Assembly: GCA_963585895.1 (NCBI GenBank)
Contig: OY757916.1
Span: 18,615,723 to 18,679,722 of the forward strand
DNA length: 64,000 nt
Direction of reading: 5' to 3'
Source of the DNA: Sepioteuthis lessoniana
Taxonomy: Eukaryota > Mollusca > Cephalopoda > Myopsida > Loliginidae
The notes beneath the pieces are model-generated. The model saw only the letters and a program-made list of their open reading frames with translations. It searched no databases and had not been told where the DNA came from. How positions within the stretch are numbered: the stretch's first letter is position 1; each line of letters begins with the position of its first letter. Below, piece by piece: positions 11,019 to 21,424 of the stretch. A program made the translations under genes and the position numbers.

Positions 11019-11097
11019 TGAGAAAAGAAAGCGTGAGTAACTGAGAGAAAGAGTGGCACGACAAAGCGTAAGGATTATATTATCTGGAGGAATTTGG

Positions 11098-11160
11098 AAG
11101 AAGAAGAAGAAGAAGAAGAAGAAGAAGAAGAAGAAGAAGAAGAAGAAGAAGAAGAAGAAG
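11098..11160 (+). repeat. (AAG)n microsatellite
   Basis: About 21 uninterrupted AAG units. The strand asymmetry is pure purine, a sequence class able to form triplex DNA. Confidence 0.95.
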
Positions 11161-11162
11161 GT

Positions 11163-11714
11163 CCACCATGATAATGAAATAACAAAAACATTACCTAATG
11201 AAAATAATAACAGACAAATGATTCAAATTTTTTAAAAAATGCACTATAGTATAATTAGTGATTGTATAATTGGCACATTTCTTAATTATATACCAACTTA
11301 CGTTTACATTTTCCATTTCAAACATTTCTTTTTAATCATTAATCTTCTTAATCCCGAGTAAATCCATTTCGGTATCCTTTCTTTTGTCCTAATTATTTTT
11401 ATTTCTCCCGAATTCCCTGTTTTAATGCTGAGAGATCAAGCCAATTCACCTTATCTCTTTGAGCTTTTACTACACTCTTAAATATTAGTCGCTTGCTTGG
11501 AGCCAATCGAATTTCATCAACTACCATGTATAGTCTGCTTAAAGAATAATAAATTCTACCATAAATTGGCCAGCTAATCCGTAACGTACGCGCAAAGTGG
11601 TAAATGTTATCATTCTAAATGCCATGACCAAATGAGAAGACGGATTAGAACATACAAACGCTGGTACATTAAGAAGAAGAAGAAGAAACCGCCATTAAGA
11701 ATTAAGAATCTATA
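11163..11714. other. AT-rich unassigned stretch
   Basis: No repeat family or coding frame was recognised apart from a short AAG run near 11670. Confidence 0.4.
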
Positions 11715-13035
11715 TCATCATCATCATCATCATGTCGTGTTGCTTCCATGGATTTCCCTAACTCTCTCAAACTATCCGTCTCTCTCATCCAAACCTTTCT
11801 GGCAGATCGTCTTGACTACATCCTGTGTCCGTACAGAGCTGTTGTTGGCCGATTACCTGACGTGTCTTCTTGCTGGTTTATCAGAAAAGAGGCATGTTTA
11901 ACACTTTTCCTCCCTAATCTCTTTTCCAAAACCTCCTTTTCGAAAAGGTCTTTTCGCGCATGTCTTTGCAGAACGAGGGTAAGGCAAGTGTCAACATCAT
12001 CATTGTGTCGTACTGCATCACTGATTTCCCTAACTCTCTCTTGCCCTAACTCTCTCTGGCTTCCGGTGGGTCTTCCAGGTTTCATTCTGCGTTCGTACAC
12101 AGCTGTTGTAGATAAGTTCTTGCTGGTCGTCCTACACTTGCGCGTCCCTGTGAAGGGGTCCATAGGAGAATATAGCTTGTGAGTTCGTCCCTCCTCCTCC
12201 AGCGGTTTCCCACATGTCTTGTTCATCTAATCTGTATGGTCTTTGAGATTGGTGGTAGGTGGCCATACAAATGCTATTTTATTCGATGTTGCTTCCAAGT
12301 TTTGTTTAATATAGCTCGAAGCATCCTTGTGCAATTACCGTCAAGCTTTTTCTCTATACGCTTAGTCAGCGTCCATGCAGTGCATCCATATGGTAGTATG
12401 GACGTGACGACTGCTTGGAAAAATTGCATTTATCTTATCGGATAGGTCTGACTTCCATATAACCGATAGCCTATCGATAGCTGTCCATGCCTTCGTCAGT
12501 CGTGTGTTCATGTCATTTTCAATAGATGAGACGCTGCTTCCGAGGTAATCGAACTTGTCCACAAGTTACAGAGAGCCGCCACTTAGTGTAGAGATATCAC
12601 CGCTTTGATTAAAGCACATGTACTCCGTTTTGTCTGCGTTCACCTAGAGGCCTATGCTTCCTTCTGCCTGCTCCAGACTATACAGCAGGGATTCGGCCTG
12701 GGCAGGTGTATTTGACAGAAGGTCTATATCATCAGCGTAGTCTGCATTCGTAAGAGTTCGTGCAAGGTATCATCTGCTTCTTCCTTTTTCCAGTGTAAAG
12801 CCATTTTCTTTCATTAAATCTATAGATGTCCGAATTACGTTATCTAGACAGATTATGAACAGGTACAGTGCTAATGTGTCCCCTTGCAGCACTCCTGCGA
12901 CAATGTCAAAGAAGTCTAGACTGTAAAATACACGCCGATTCCATTCTTCGTGCCGTTAAACGTTACACCGACCATACCATTCAGTCTTTGCAATGTGTTT
13001 TTAAAAGATTTTCCATGAGTTGTTATGGATACGTT
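11715..13035 (-). mobile_element. LINE-F (RTE-like) degenerate copy including reverse transcriptase
   Basis: The longest LINE-F remnant, on the minus strand, with its 3' (ATG)n tail at 11717-11735. Upstream, codons at 12728-12739 encode YADD, the reverse-transcriptase catalytic motif, within NADYADDIDLLSNTPAQAE. Further upstream AGVLQGDTLALYLFIICLD is readable (about 12800-12900). Downstream are KTEYMCFNQSGD, YLGSSVSSIENDMNTRLTKA and WTAIDRLSVIWKS. Many stops and frameshifts make it dead. No endonuclease domain is present, so it is 5' truncated near 13035. Confidence 0.8.
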
Positions 13036-13440
13036 GCGTTGCCCGGGAAAGGGTTGGCAAATAAAATGATTGGTGTTATGTTTTGTTTTTTTTTAAATTT
13101 AAAATCATTCATAATTAAAGTAAGATCTGAATCTCCTTGTTGTGATCTTTGATTCCAATCCCATTAATCCAGAGAGATAAAACTTCCTTCGAGATAAGAG
13201 CCCCTGCTTCATTACGTAGGCTATCAATTAAAAAAGATTCAACAGATTTTTTGTTTTTGGTTTGCTTTTTTTTTCTTAATTCAGTGTTATTTTTAGAAGT
13301 GAAATCGGATTCTCTTAATTACTTTTCAGATAATTTATACGAAATTAAGTTCACCATCTCAATGTCACGAAAATAAATGCCGATCAATCCTTTCACGTGT
13401 TATCTGTACTAACCTTTGTCATAGTCGAGAGTAATGGTTT
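13036..13440. other. AT-rich unassigned stretch
   Basis: No recognised family. T-rich, with short biased frames only. Confidence 0.4.
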
Positions 13441-13521
13441 AGTTGTTTTAATGGCATATCAACTTTTGTAGGTCATTTAATGCCCTAGACATCTTTGTAG
13501 ATGTTTGCTCGTCTGTCTAGG
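13441..13521 (-). repeat. Tail module plus ACATCTTTGTAGATGTTTGC unit, copy 1
   Basis: Reverse-oriented tail (ATGGCATATCAACTTTTGTA then CATTTAATGCC) followed by GACATCTTTGTAGATG and GTCTGTCTAGG. The same block recurs at 13872-13947 with only a few changes. A solo LTR separates the two copies. Confidence 0.85.
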
Positions 13522-13866
13522 TGTTGCGTTCTGGTTAGTGAACGCTTGTAATATTAAATAAAGGACAAACCACGATATGAGAGGAAATAGAGATATATTC
13601 CCAGGAAAAAGTATATACAATAGAGAGACTGTTAGTAAACAAGAACATAGGATTAGTGAATACCGAATAAAGATATAGTCCAACGATAGTATTGGCTTCC
13701 GTTATTACGGTAGCAAGTAAGGTGATCTAGTGCGATCTCCAGTCTCCAACGCTCAAATACTATTCCTATAAGAAGCTGCTCTTCACCTTCTAGTCTGCCC
13801 TGGTATTAGTAGCAGATGGCAGATGGACTGGTTCATTGTGTGGAAAAAGGTGGGTGATACCCAACA
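13522..13866 (-). mobile_element. Solo LTR with 5-bp target duplication
   Basis: The element is 345 bp with 5-bp inverted ends TGTTG and CAACA, the canonical TG...CA of an LTR. The flanks are CTAGG (13517-13521) and CTGGG (13867-13871), a 5-bp target duplication with one substitution. It resembles 56669-56943 over most of its length, sharing GGGTATCACC, CATCTGCCAT, CACTAATCCTATGTTCTT, ACAGTCTCTCT and TATCGTGGTTTGT. No internal coding region is attached, so it is a solo LTR. The TSD length fits Ty3/gypsy-type elements but does not prove the class. Confidence 0.85.
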
Positions 13867-13871
13867 CTGGG

Positions 13872-13947
13872 TTTTATGGCGTATCAACTTTTATGGGTTA
13901 TTTAATCTCCTAGACATCTTTGTAGATGTTTGCTTGTCTGTTTGGGT
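13872..13947 (-). repeat. Tail module plus ACATCTTTGTAGATGTTTGC unit, copy 2
   Basis: Duplicate of 13441-13521 without the LTR. At its end GTCTGTTTGGGTTTTATGCC runs straight on, showing the uninterrupted version of the LTR target site. Confidence 0.85.
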
Positions 13948-13950
13948 TTT

Positions 13951-14503
13951 ATGCCGTATCAACCTTTGTAGGTTATTTAATACCAAATCCATTTTTATAC
14001 AAATAAACAGTTTTATTTCAAAGGATTCAGTTTAACATAAGTTCACAGTTTAATTGCCAAAAACGTTTTTATTTCAAGCTATTCACTTTAGCCAAACGGT
14101 TCTAATTTTTAAAAATTCAGTTTAGTATAAGTATAGTTTTTGTTTACAAACTGTTGAATATCAAAAACTGTTCTATTTCAAACAATTCCGTTTAGTATAC
14201 AAAACAGTACCATTTCAAACAATTCAGTTTGGCATAAGTAGGCAGTTTAGCATACAAAAACAATTCCATTTCAAACAATTCACCGGGGTGGTGGTACCTG
14301 ATAGGGTCCTTTCATTAGGTTAAATAGAACTAAACTGCATACTTATGCTGAACTGAATTGCTTGAAATAGAACTGTTTTGACATTTAAACGGCGTACTTA
14401 TGCTAAACTCAATTGTTTGAAATAGGACTGTTTATTTTTATAAAAATGGATTTGGCATTAAATAACCAACAAAGGTTGACATGCCATAAAACACAAACAA
14501 ACA
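13951..14503. mobile_element. Inverted element D (head-to-head, outward tails)
   Basis: The left end reads ATGCCGTATCAACCTTTGTA then GGTTATTTAATACCAAATCC. The right end reads its reverse complement, GGATTTGGCATTAAATAACC then GACATGCCAT. Each arm carries 60-70 bp VNTR units with TTCAGTTTAGCATAAG-type text in opposite orientation. The arms (roughly 300 and 200 bp) meet at a short D-core remnant near 14285-14330 (GTGGTACCTGATAGGGTCC). No open frame. Confidence 0.8.
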
Positions 14504-15290
14504 AACAAATAACAAAAATGCTAAGACTTTATCTAGATGGAGCTACCATTACCACTTAAATTCTCTTGCACAATGGCTAACAGTTTAAAACGAAATATTT
14601 CTGTCACACTCTGTAGATATTTTCCTTTTAGCGTTCATTTTTTAGATAATACCTAAATTTCTGAAATAAGGAGATGTCAATTACATTACTCACAGGTCTC
14701 GGACGATTTTTCTCATTTTATTTATTTATTTATTCATTCAATTTCATAAACGTTTCGCCCGCTGTACAACAAGTATTTTCTGGTTGAAGAGACTGACAAA
14801 ATGACATTAGCTTTAAGACCTTTAAAAATAACCTCCAAATTGTTTCACAGGACAGTGGCTTTGACCAGGACTTCTAAAAGTGGTTTATATGGATTATGTA
14901 ATTTTGGCAAAAGGGAATAAATGCATTAGGGGTCTACAGGGGGGAAATTTACAAGTTTTTATTTATAAATCCTCTTATAACAGGAGAAGAAAATTGGCTG
15001 TATTATGTAAACTAGTGGACAGATATCGAAAACTGTTGCAAAATATGCCAAGTTTTGAGCAACTCTTGAGTCAATTTTACAAAGCTATCGAAGTTTGGAT
15101 CTGATGGAATCTTGAGAAACAATATTTTAAGTCTACTGAACAGTGGAATAACATGGCTCTGGGTCATTCCCTTTTTGATAAGGTCGAGAAATTTTCAATC
15201 CCGACCCAGCAGATTAAACAAAGGCTCTTCAGTGGCTAAGACGATGAAAAATATAACACGTTAATAAAAGCATTGAAGATCCACGGGGGT
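14504..15290. other. Unassigned stretch
   Basis: No recognised family. A 74-codon plus-strand frame at 14880-15104 has no domain I recognise. ATAAACGTTTCGCCCGC at about 14745-14762 recalls sequences near the ends of some retroelements, but I cannot assign it. Confidence 0.35.
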
Positions 15291-15294
15291 GGTT

Positions 15295-15535
15295 CTTTGG
15301 TTTGATTTCTTTGTTTAATGGCATATCAACCCTTGTAGGTTATTTAATGCCAGAGCCATTCTTCTAGAACAGTAGAGGTATTATTTAAGTCATCCATTGG
15401 AGGATAAGGGAGTTTATACCTTTTCCAAGGTTATCTGTCCGAAAATGAACGTAATAGCGCGACCGGGGTTCGAACTCGCTTACAACGATTCTGCAGTCCA
15501 TCGCTTTAACCATTGCATCATGATGTAGTGGGGGG
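15295..15535 (-). mobile_element. SINE-B
   Basis: Reverse orientation. The tail ATGGCATATCAACCCTTGTA and GGTTATTTAATGCCAGAGCC lies at the left. The body has GAAAATGAACGTAATAGCGC, the B box region reads GGGGTTCGAACTCGC, and the head CCATTGCATCATGA lies at the right. Confidence 0.85.
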
Positions 15536-15594
15536 GGGCGGTGAATTTACTTGTTTGTATTTATAAATTCTAACTGGAAAATAAAGATAGCTAG

Positions 15595-16200
15595 ATCAGG
15601 GAGACGAGTTGCCAGATATTGTACACCGAGCAGAATGCCCGATTGGGGGTGATGGTCACTGCAGATGTGTTCACAAACACCAGTTCAAAACATACAAGTC
15701 ATTTATATAAACAATCTTGCTCTGACCGAAAAGATTCCAGCCAAGTCGTCTTGGGTGGTAGAATACACCGACTGCATCTCTACCCGACTAAACTGCATCA
15801 TATGGTGGGTTTCCAATCTTGAAGATTTGGGGAATGTAGAGTACACCTTCATTGCCATTACTCCCAGGTCGACTCTGACCCGGAGTGGTATTACCTGTTA
15901 GGGTCTTATCTATGGGTCAACTAGAACTATTTAACAATTTTATATACAAGAAACTATTTAATTATGTGCGAACAAATGACTAATGTTAAATTGCATTATT
16001 AGTATTACATGGCAATATTGAAACCATTTAACAGTGAGCAAAAAATAATTAGTATCTGATCTGAATACTCGATAAATAGAATTACTAATGTTAAATAGGA
16101 ATGCTTGAAACCATTCAACTGTGCGGAAAGAGAACTATTTGTGTTAGATACTAATACTTGAAACTATTTAACTCAATGAAGAAAAATGAGTTCTGACTCG
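15595..16200 (+). mobile_element. Element D, right half with VNTR
   Basis: The core landmarks are GTAGAATACACCGACTGCAT, CCATTACTCCCAGGTC, CTGACCCGGAGTGGTATTAC and GGTCTTATCTATGGGT. It is followed by degenerate ~65-bp units with CTTGAAACTATTTAACT. No 3' tail was recognised. Confidence 0.7.
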
Positions 16201-16669
16201 TTTAAAATAAGGTTACCACTATTTCTTTTCAAATGATATATTTATGATTATATAATATAATTATATATAATTATAATATAGTTATAATTAACCTATAAGA
16301 CTTGAGCTACCGAAACTGTGTTATCACCCCTGGTTGGCGGCTGATGAGGGCAGGGTATCACACGTGCTTTCACACGTTGTAGAATGAAAAAGAAATTACG
16401 ATTAACCTATAAGACTCGGAAAGTGTGAAAAAACCCAGATAATAAAATTGACAAATGGAAATTATACAAACTGTTATCTGGAAACAATTCAATATAAAAA
16501 GAAAAGACTGAGGGTACCTGTACTATTTGAAAATAATCAAATAATGGTGCGATGCCCAGCCAAAAGAAAAGAAAAACACCGGCAGAATCAACTAGGCTAA
16601 ACGTAAAAATTGCTCGATACACAAAGTTGATCGAATTTAAAGCAATAAAGCCGACAGAGTCAGAAGAAT
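16201..16669. other. Unassigned stretch
   Basis: AT-rich. The motif ATTAACCTATAAGACT occurs twice (near 16288 and 16402). A 75-codon plus-strand frame starts at 16552 and runs into the 17-bp repeat. It begins with a basic segment (PSQKKRKTPAE) but has no recognised domain. Confidence 0.35.
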
Positions 16670-16737
16670 CTACCCAGAATCTGGATCTACCCAGAATCTG
16701 GATCTACCCAGAATCTGGATCTACCCAGAATCTGGAT
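16670..16737 (+). repeat. 17-bp tandem repeat, 4 perfect copies
   Basis: Unit CTACCCAGAATCTGGAT repeated four times without change. Since 17 is not a multiple of 3, each unit shifts the reading frame, which argues against coding selection. Confidence 0.95.
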
Positions 16738-16815
16738 CGTCAGGAAGAATCATATTCTTCCAGAAGATTCAGTTGGTGAAACCTAGGTAGATTGGTCTAA
16801 CTTTGTAGGCTTTAT

Positions 16816-16818
<3 letters not shown>

Positions 16819-16894
<76 letters not shown>
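16819..16894 (+). repeat. (TA)n then (GT)n microsatellite
   Basis: About 20 TA units followed by about 16 GT units. Confidence 0.95.
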
Positions 16895-16896
<2 letters not shown>

Positions 16897-16903
16897 CCGA
16901 TTT

Positions 16904-16948
16904 TGGAATTGAATAACCTACAAGGTTTGATATGCCATAAAATATTAC
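16904..16948 (+). repeat. Isolated SINE-B/D tail
   Basis: GGAATTGAATAACCTACAAGG then GATATGCCATAAAA. The body is missing, and the compound microsatellite lies directly upstream. Confidence 0.6.
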
Positions 16949-17275
16949 CGACCATCCAACCAAAAAAATCAAGATTTATCGTCGACTAAGAACAATAATA
17001 TTCTAAACTAATTATTGGGTCCTTTTGTACTGAGCTAAGTTCTATAAATACGTGGAGCTTATCTCATGCCAATGTTAATTGCGAATTTCTCACCCAAATT
17101 TTCAATGCTAATTCTCAAAAAAAGTTGGCCATTTCCACATAAAAGTTTCGAGCAACACGATCTTTCCCAGAACTGTTGTCCTCCTCTAATGAATGAAATT
17201 TGACAAATACTGATAGTAGTTTAATTTTACATCTTGCTTATATTGCAATGTTGCCAAATACCAATTTATCATATT

Positions 17276-17562
17276 TACCCAACCCCTCCGCTCGGGCAGG
17301 ATATGACACATGGTCAATTTTTAAGCGGAGTTTAACAGGTTCGAATTCAGAGTTTTCCTTCTCCTAGACTAGTTGCCTCACCAAGGCTGAAGAACCTAGT
17401 CTGCCCTACTATTTACCCATAGCTGGAGGGAGAATAATTGGATTCATACCTTTCCCAAGAGTATTAGTGCTATATGAAATGCAATCAGACTCGTCCAGGA
17501 TTTGAACTCGTGTCGTTGAGTCCATTTCCTACGACGATAAACATTACACCACGGGCACCTCC
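17276..17562 (-). mobile_element. SINE-A
   Basis: Full-length reverse copy from ACCCCTCCGCTCGGGCAGG to ACCACGGGCACCTCC. The A box (complement of GTAATG near 17550) and the B box region GGATTTGAACTCGTG are recognisable. Confidence 0.9.
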
Positions 17563-17833
17563 CCAAATAACAATTTATGTATTAAAAAAACAATAAGTTA
17601 GGGCTTATCAAAGTGGTTGATGTAGAACCTGGAAAAGAGAAGAAAATTTTGGCAGGGTTAATAAAAGGGTTGGGCTCTATTGGGGAAGTATTGACTTGAT
17701 TCCGTTTAGTGGCATACCCAAGACTCCTATACTGTAAGGAAGAGCATAAAGACAAGTATTAAGCCGTAAGCTTAAACATCAAAGTGATTTGAAGAAACGC
17801 CAATTGCTTGAAGAGGATATCTGCTATTATCTC

Positions 17834-17875
<42 letters not shown>

Positions 17876-18244
17876 TTCGTTTATATTAAAAGGCTGAGTC
17901 ACGTTCAGACCGACATCGTATTTGATTTAAATCTCAGTTGATGCTCGTGGTTCGTGAAACTAATAAACTATACGATTTTGGACTATTTTTGTCATTTAGT
18001 CTCCTCTCATGTTGACTCCACCAAATTCGTTTTTATTCCATTTCCCCAGGGAAGGGAGAGAAAAAAGTCTACTTTTTTTTTTATTATTTTAAGTATACCA
18101 ATAAATAAGCCAATAGATCAACAGAACACAATAGATGCCGTTCTACTCTTCAGGAGCGTTCGAAAAAGATTGGCTGCAGAGTAAGATCATGTATGAGACG
18201 AACTGATAAGTTCTTAGCCTAACCAAGAATCGAGAAGGGAAAAA
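17563..18244. other. Unassigned stretch
   Basis: No gene recognised. Contains a compound (AT)n-(GT)n tract at 17834-17874. Confidence 0.4.
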
Positions 18245-18249
18245 CCTAA

Positions 18250-18332
18250 AACAAGGTTTCAACTGAAATTCGAACTTGCTTACTTTGAAGCTCCAGTTTA
18301 GCCATCATGGCACAGGGAGTCCCCCGACACAC
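18250..18332 (-). mobile_element. SINE-B-like head fragment
   Basis: GAAATTCGAACTTGCTTACT (B box) then CCATCATGGCACAGGGAGTC (A-box side) in reverse orientation. The rest is missing. Confidence 0.45.
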
Positions 18333-18368
18333 CAAACCAAACCGTATATATTTGATATATATGTATAA

Positions 18369-18412
18369 AGAGGATCTGGCATTAAATAACCTACAATCGT
18401 TGATATGCCATA
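18369..18412 (+). repeat. Isolated SINE-B/D tail
   Basis: GGCATTAAATAACCTACAATC then TTGATATGCCATAAACC. It directly precedes a headless SINE-A. Confidence 0.75.
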
Positions 18413-18424
18413 AACCCAAACGAA

Positions 18425-18640
18425 ATTTCACATAGCACTAATACCCTTGGGAAAGGTATGAATCCAATTATTCTCCCTCCAGCTATGGGTAAATAGTAGG
18501 ACAGACTAGGTTCTTCAGCCTTGGTTAGGCAGCTAGTCTAGGAGAAGGAAAACTCTGAATTAAAACCTGTTAAACTCCGCTTAAAAATTGACCTTGTGTC
18601 ATATCCTGCCCGAGCGGAGGGGTTGGTAAATAGCATAAAC
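18425..18640 (+). mobile_element. SINE-A without tRNA head
   Basis: Starts at TTCACATAGCACTAATACCC and runs to GGGGTTGGTAAATAG. The promoter half is absent, so the copy was 5' truncated or recombined. Confidence 0.85.
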
Positions 18641-18759
18641 CCAAACGAAATCAAACAAAACTAACGAAATGATCGGATGTAAAACTTATGGGAATAGCAC
18701 AAGAATTCTGCTTGCTGTTTTCAACAGATCCCAGAAGTAGAAAGCAGCTAAAAAGTTTC

Positions 18760-19018
18760 TTGGCGATCACTTACCAACTAGCATGTAAACTATTCGAATT
18801 AGACAAATAAAACATGGTGGACATTTCTAGCAAAGTAAGGAATGATTCATAAGCGACGTTCTATTATGGACTTCTACCAATGGACACACCAGTGTAAGCT
18901 GACCAGTTAACACTTTCATTAATCTGCTCTAGGTGGTCACTGGGTGCCGTCTAGACGACTTACTAAGTGATGACCGATTGGAGTAGCTAACGAGGGAGAA
19001 CCGAGAGAATCCATTCAC

Positions 19019-19055
<37 letters not shown>
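18760..19055 (+). mobile_element. LINE-F relative, diverged
   Basis: Frames broken by stops still show ISDVLLWT-like (codons near 18850) and a CR.DDL-like segment. It ends in (TGA)n at 19019-19054, as other LINE-F copies do. Divergence is greater than in the other copies, so this may be a sister subfamily. Confidence 0.55.
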
Positions 19056-19056
<1 letters not shown>

Positions 19057-19257
19057 GGATTTAGGATTAGTGAAAGCCTCTGGAAGACGAAAAACAAGAT
19101 ATTGTTCTTATGAATTTGTCATTGATAGAAAACTAACTTTTTGATTTAATTGATTTTCTTTTTTGTTTTGTTCTTTTTTGATTGTTTGTTGGTTGTTGTT
19201 TTATTTTTATTTTTTTTTGCTTTTTCCTTTTTTGCTTTTTTTTTCCTTTTTTTACTT

Positions 19258-19775
19258 TTTTGCACTGTAAAAGCATGGACAGCTATTGATAGACTATCAG
19301 TCATATAGAAGTCAGTCCAGACCGATAAAATAAAATGTAGTTTTTTCCAAGCAGCGGTCGTGTCGATATTGCTATATGAATGAACTACATGTACGATAAC
19401 TAAACGTATGGAGAAAAAAGCTTGAGGGCAATTACACAAGAATGCTGCAAGCAATATTGAACGAGTCCTGGAGGCAGCACACCAAAAAGTAGCTGCTGTA
19501 CGGCCACCTACCACCCATGACGAAAACTATCAAAGTTAGACAAACCAGACACTGTTGAAGAAGTAAGGACGAGCTCGTAAGTGACATACTCCTGTGAACC
19601 CCTTCACATGGACGAGCAAAGGCAGGACGACCTAGTTGAAACTATATATGACCGCTCTATGCTGATACAGGATATACCCTTGATGACCTACGGGGAGCGA
19701 TGAACGATAGAGACGGGCAGCGGCAGAGGGTCAGAAAGATCTGTGCTGGCAGCGCGACATGATGATGATGATGAT
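19258..19775 (+). mobile_element. LINE-F degenerate C-terminal fragment
   Basis: Readable pieces in order: AKAWTAIDRLSV, KIKCSFFQAAVVSILLYE and KRMEKKA, then broken frames over the remaining domain. It ends at GCGACATGATGATGATGATG. A long T-rich tract lies immediately upstream. Confidence 0.75.
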
Positions 19776-19847
19776 AATTTCTTAAAAACTCAACGCAAAT
19801 TAATTATCAAGTTTTGAATGATCGTTATTCCTTCTTTCGTTTTCAGT

Positions 19848-20048
19848 TTCTTTGTTTAATGGCATATAAACGTTTGTGGGGTATTTAATGCTAAAACCAT
19901 AATTGAAATAGATGAATAGCGGTACTATTTAACCTTAGCCGGGGAATAAGGGGTCCAAAACTTTGAACGCAATGGTGCGACTGGGGTTTGAACTTGTTTA
20001 CTACAATCTTGCAATCATATACATTAGCCACAACGCCACAGGTAATCA
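19848..20048 (-). mobile_element. SINE-B
   Basis: The reverse tail TTTAATGGCATATAAACG is followed by a body with GACTGGGGTTTGAACTTG and the head remnant CATTAGCCACAACGCC. Diverged. Confidence 0.75.
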
Positions 20049-20089
20049 ATCCCCTTTTTTCCTTTGGTTGATTTGTTTTGGTTTCTTTA

Positions 20090-20985
20090 TTTAATGCCAT
20101 ATCAACCTTCGTGAGCTATTCAATGCTAATACCATTATTGTAGAAGAACGATAGTGTTACGATTTAATCCATAGCTGAGGTGGAGGGGGGTTTCAGATGG
20201 AATTTCTTTAATTTTTTTAATATCCTTTATTGCATTTATTTTGGGGGGTTTTTTTTGGGTTTTTTTGTTTGTTTTTTATGGGGGGGTAGTTTTTTTCGAG
20301 GGATGTACAATTTTTGGTAAACTTTATGTGTTTACGACTTGATGCAAAATGAAACTAAAAACAAACAAAAGGATAAACAGTGAAGTAAAAAAATTCTCAT
20401 TGTAACTGATAGGAGATGTATAGCATTAAAAAAATAAAGAAAAGAATTTTTTAAACATTCATTAAGACAAACAACATAAATACAGTGACGGTATTATTTT
20501 TATCTGGTTTAATGTCAAACAAATCTATAAACAAATACTCAATTTCCTTTAATAGAATTGCTTGAAATAGAAATATTTTTGACAATTAAACTGTGTACTT
20601 ATGCTAAACTGAACTGCTTGAAATAGAACTGTTTTGACATCGAAACATCATACTTATGCTGAACTGATTTTTTCGAAATAGAACTGTTTTTGACAATAAA
20701 TCTCTATTTATGCTAAACAGAAAAACAATGAATAAAAAATAAGGAAAAATCAACAAAACAAAACAGCGTTGATATAAACAATGAGTTAAAAATACGGACT
20801 GCAATCGGCCTCAAAAACTTTTTAAAAAATCAAATAAACATAATAAAGATATAAAAAAAATTAAAGAAATTCCATCTGAAAAAAAACCCACCTCAGCTAT
20901 GGGTTAAATAGTAACACAATCGTTCTTCTACAATAATGGTATTAGCATTGAATAAATCGAATGGCATATCAACCATTGATTAAAT
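20090..20985. mobile_element. Inverted SINE-B/D composite with outward tails
   Basis: The left arm (about 20118-20240) and right arm (about 20835-20968) are reverse complements over roughly 120 bp. Shared text includes ACCATTATTGTAGAAGAACG, CATAGCTGAGGTGG and CAGATGGAATTTCTTTAA. Each arm ends outward in a SINE-B type tail. The spacer of about 600 bp holds D-type VNTR units at 20555-20725 and T/G-rich tracts. Confidence 0.75.
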
Positions 20986-20989
20986 GCAA

Positions 20990-21410
20990 GGACTGGAGCC
21001 ACACCAACAGATGCTATTTCGAGTCATACCCAGGGCACAAATAACAGAGTACACCATACTCCAAGACGTCACTCATTCATTCCCCTTACTCCCAGGCCCT
21101 CTCTGACCCTAAATGGTAGCATCTGTTAGGGTACCATCTCGAGGTAAAATAGATTTATTCGAAAAATTGTTAGTATAGAATATGAATACTAGAGATCATA
21201 TAACTGTTTGCAAGGAAATTATTATTATTGAATAGAATTGTTAATGTTAGGAAGACTTGAATGTTATTATTTCTCGTTGCTGAACACATATAATTAATTG
21301 CTTACAACTCATGGATGTCTGATAAGACAACTTTAAACCATATAACATTTTGCAAGCAAATAATTATTATTCAATAGAATTACGAATGTTAGGGAGACTT
21401 AGCATAAGGA
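20990..21410 (+). mobile_element. Element D, right half with VNTR
   Basis: Core text CCCCTTACTCCCAGGCC, CTGACCCTAAATGGTAGCAT and CTGTTAGGGTACCATC, followed by repeats around CATATAACTGTTTGCAAG. No tail is present before the LINE-G copy. Confidence 0.65.
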
Positions 21411-21424
21411 ATACTATTGTTATT

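Noticed and set aside
11816-12226. A 136-codon minus-strand frame
   Set aside because: It is an out-of-phase mix of a decayed LINE-F copy, not an independent gene.
14745-15240. Possible Penelope-like element ends (ATAAACGTTTCGCCCGC and CTTCAGTGGC)
   Set aside because: Motif resemblance only; no reverse transcriptase or GIY-YIG text was found nearby.
16552-16779. A 75-codon frame beginning with a basic segment
   Set aside because: More than a quarter of it is the 17-bp tandem repeat; no domain recognised.
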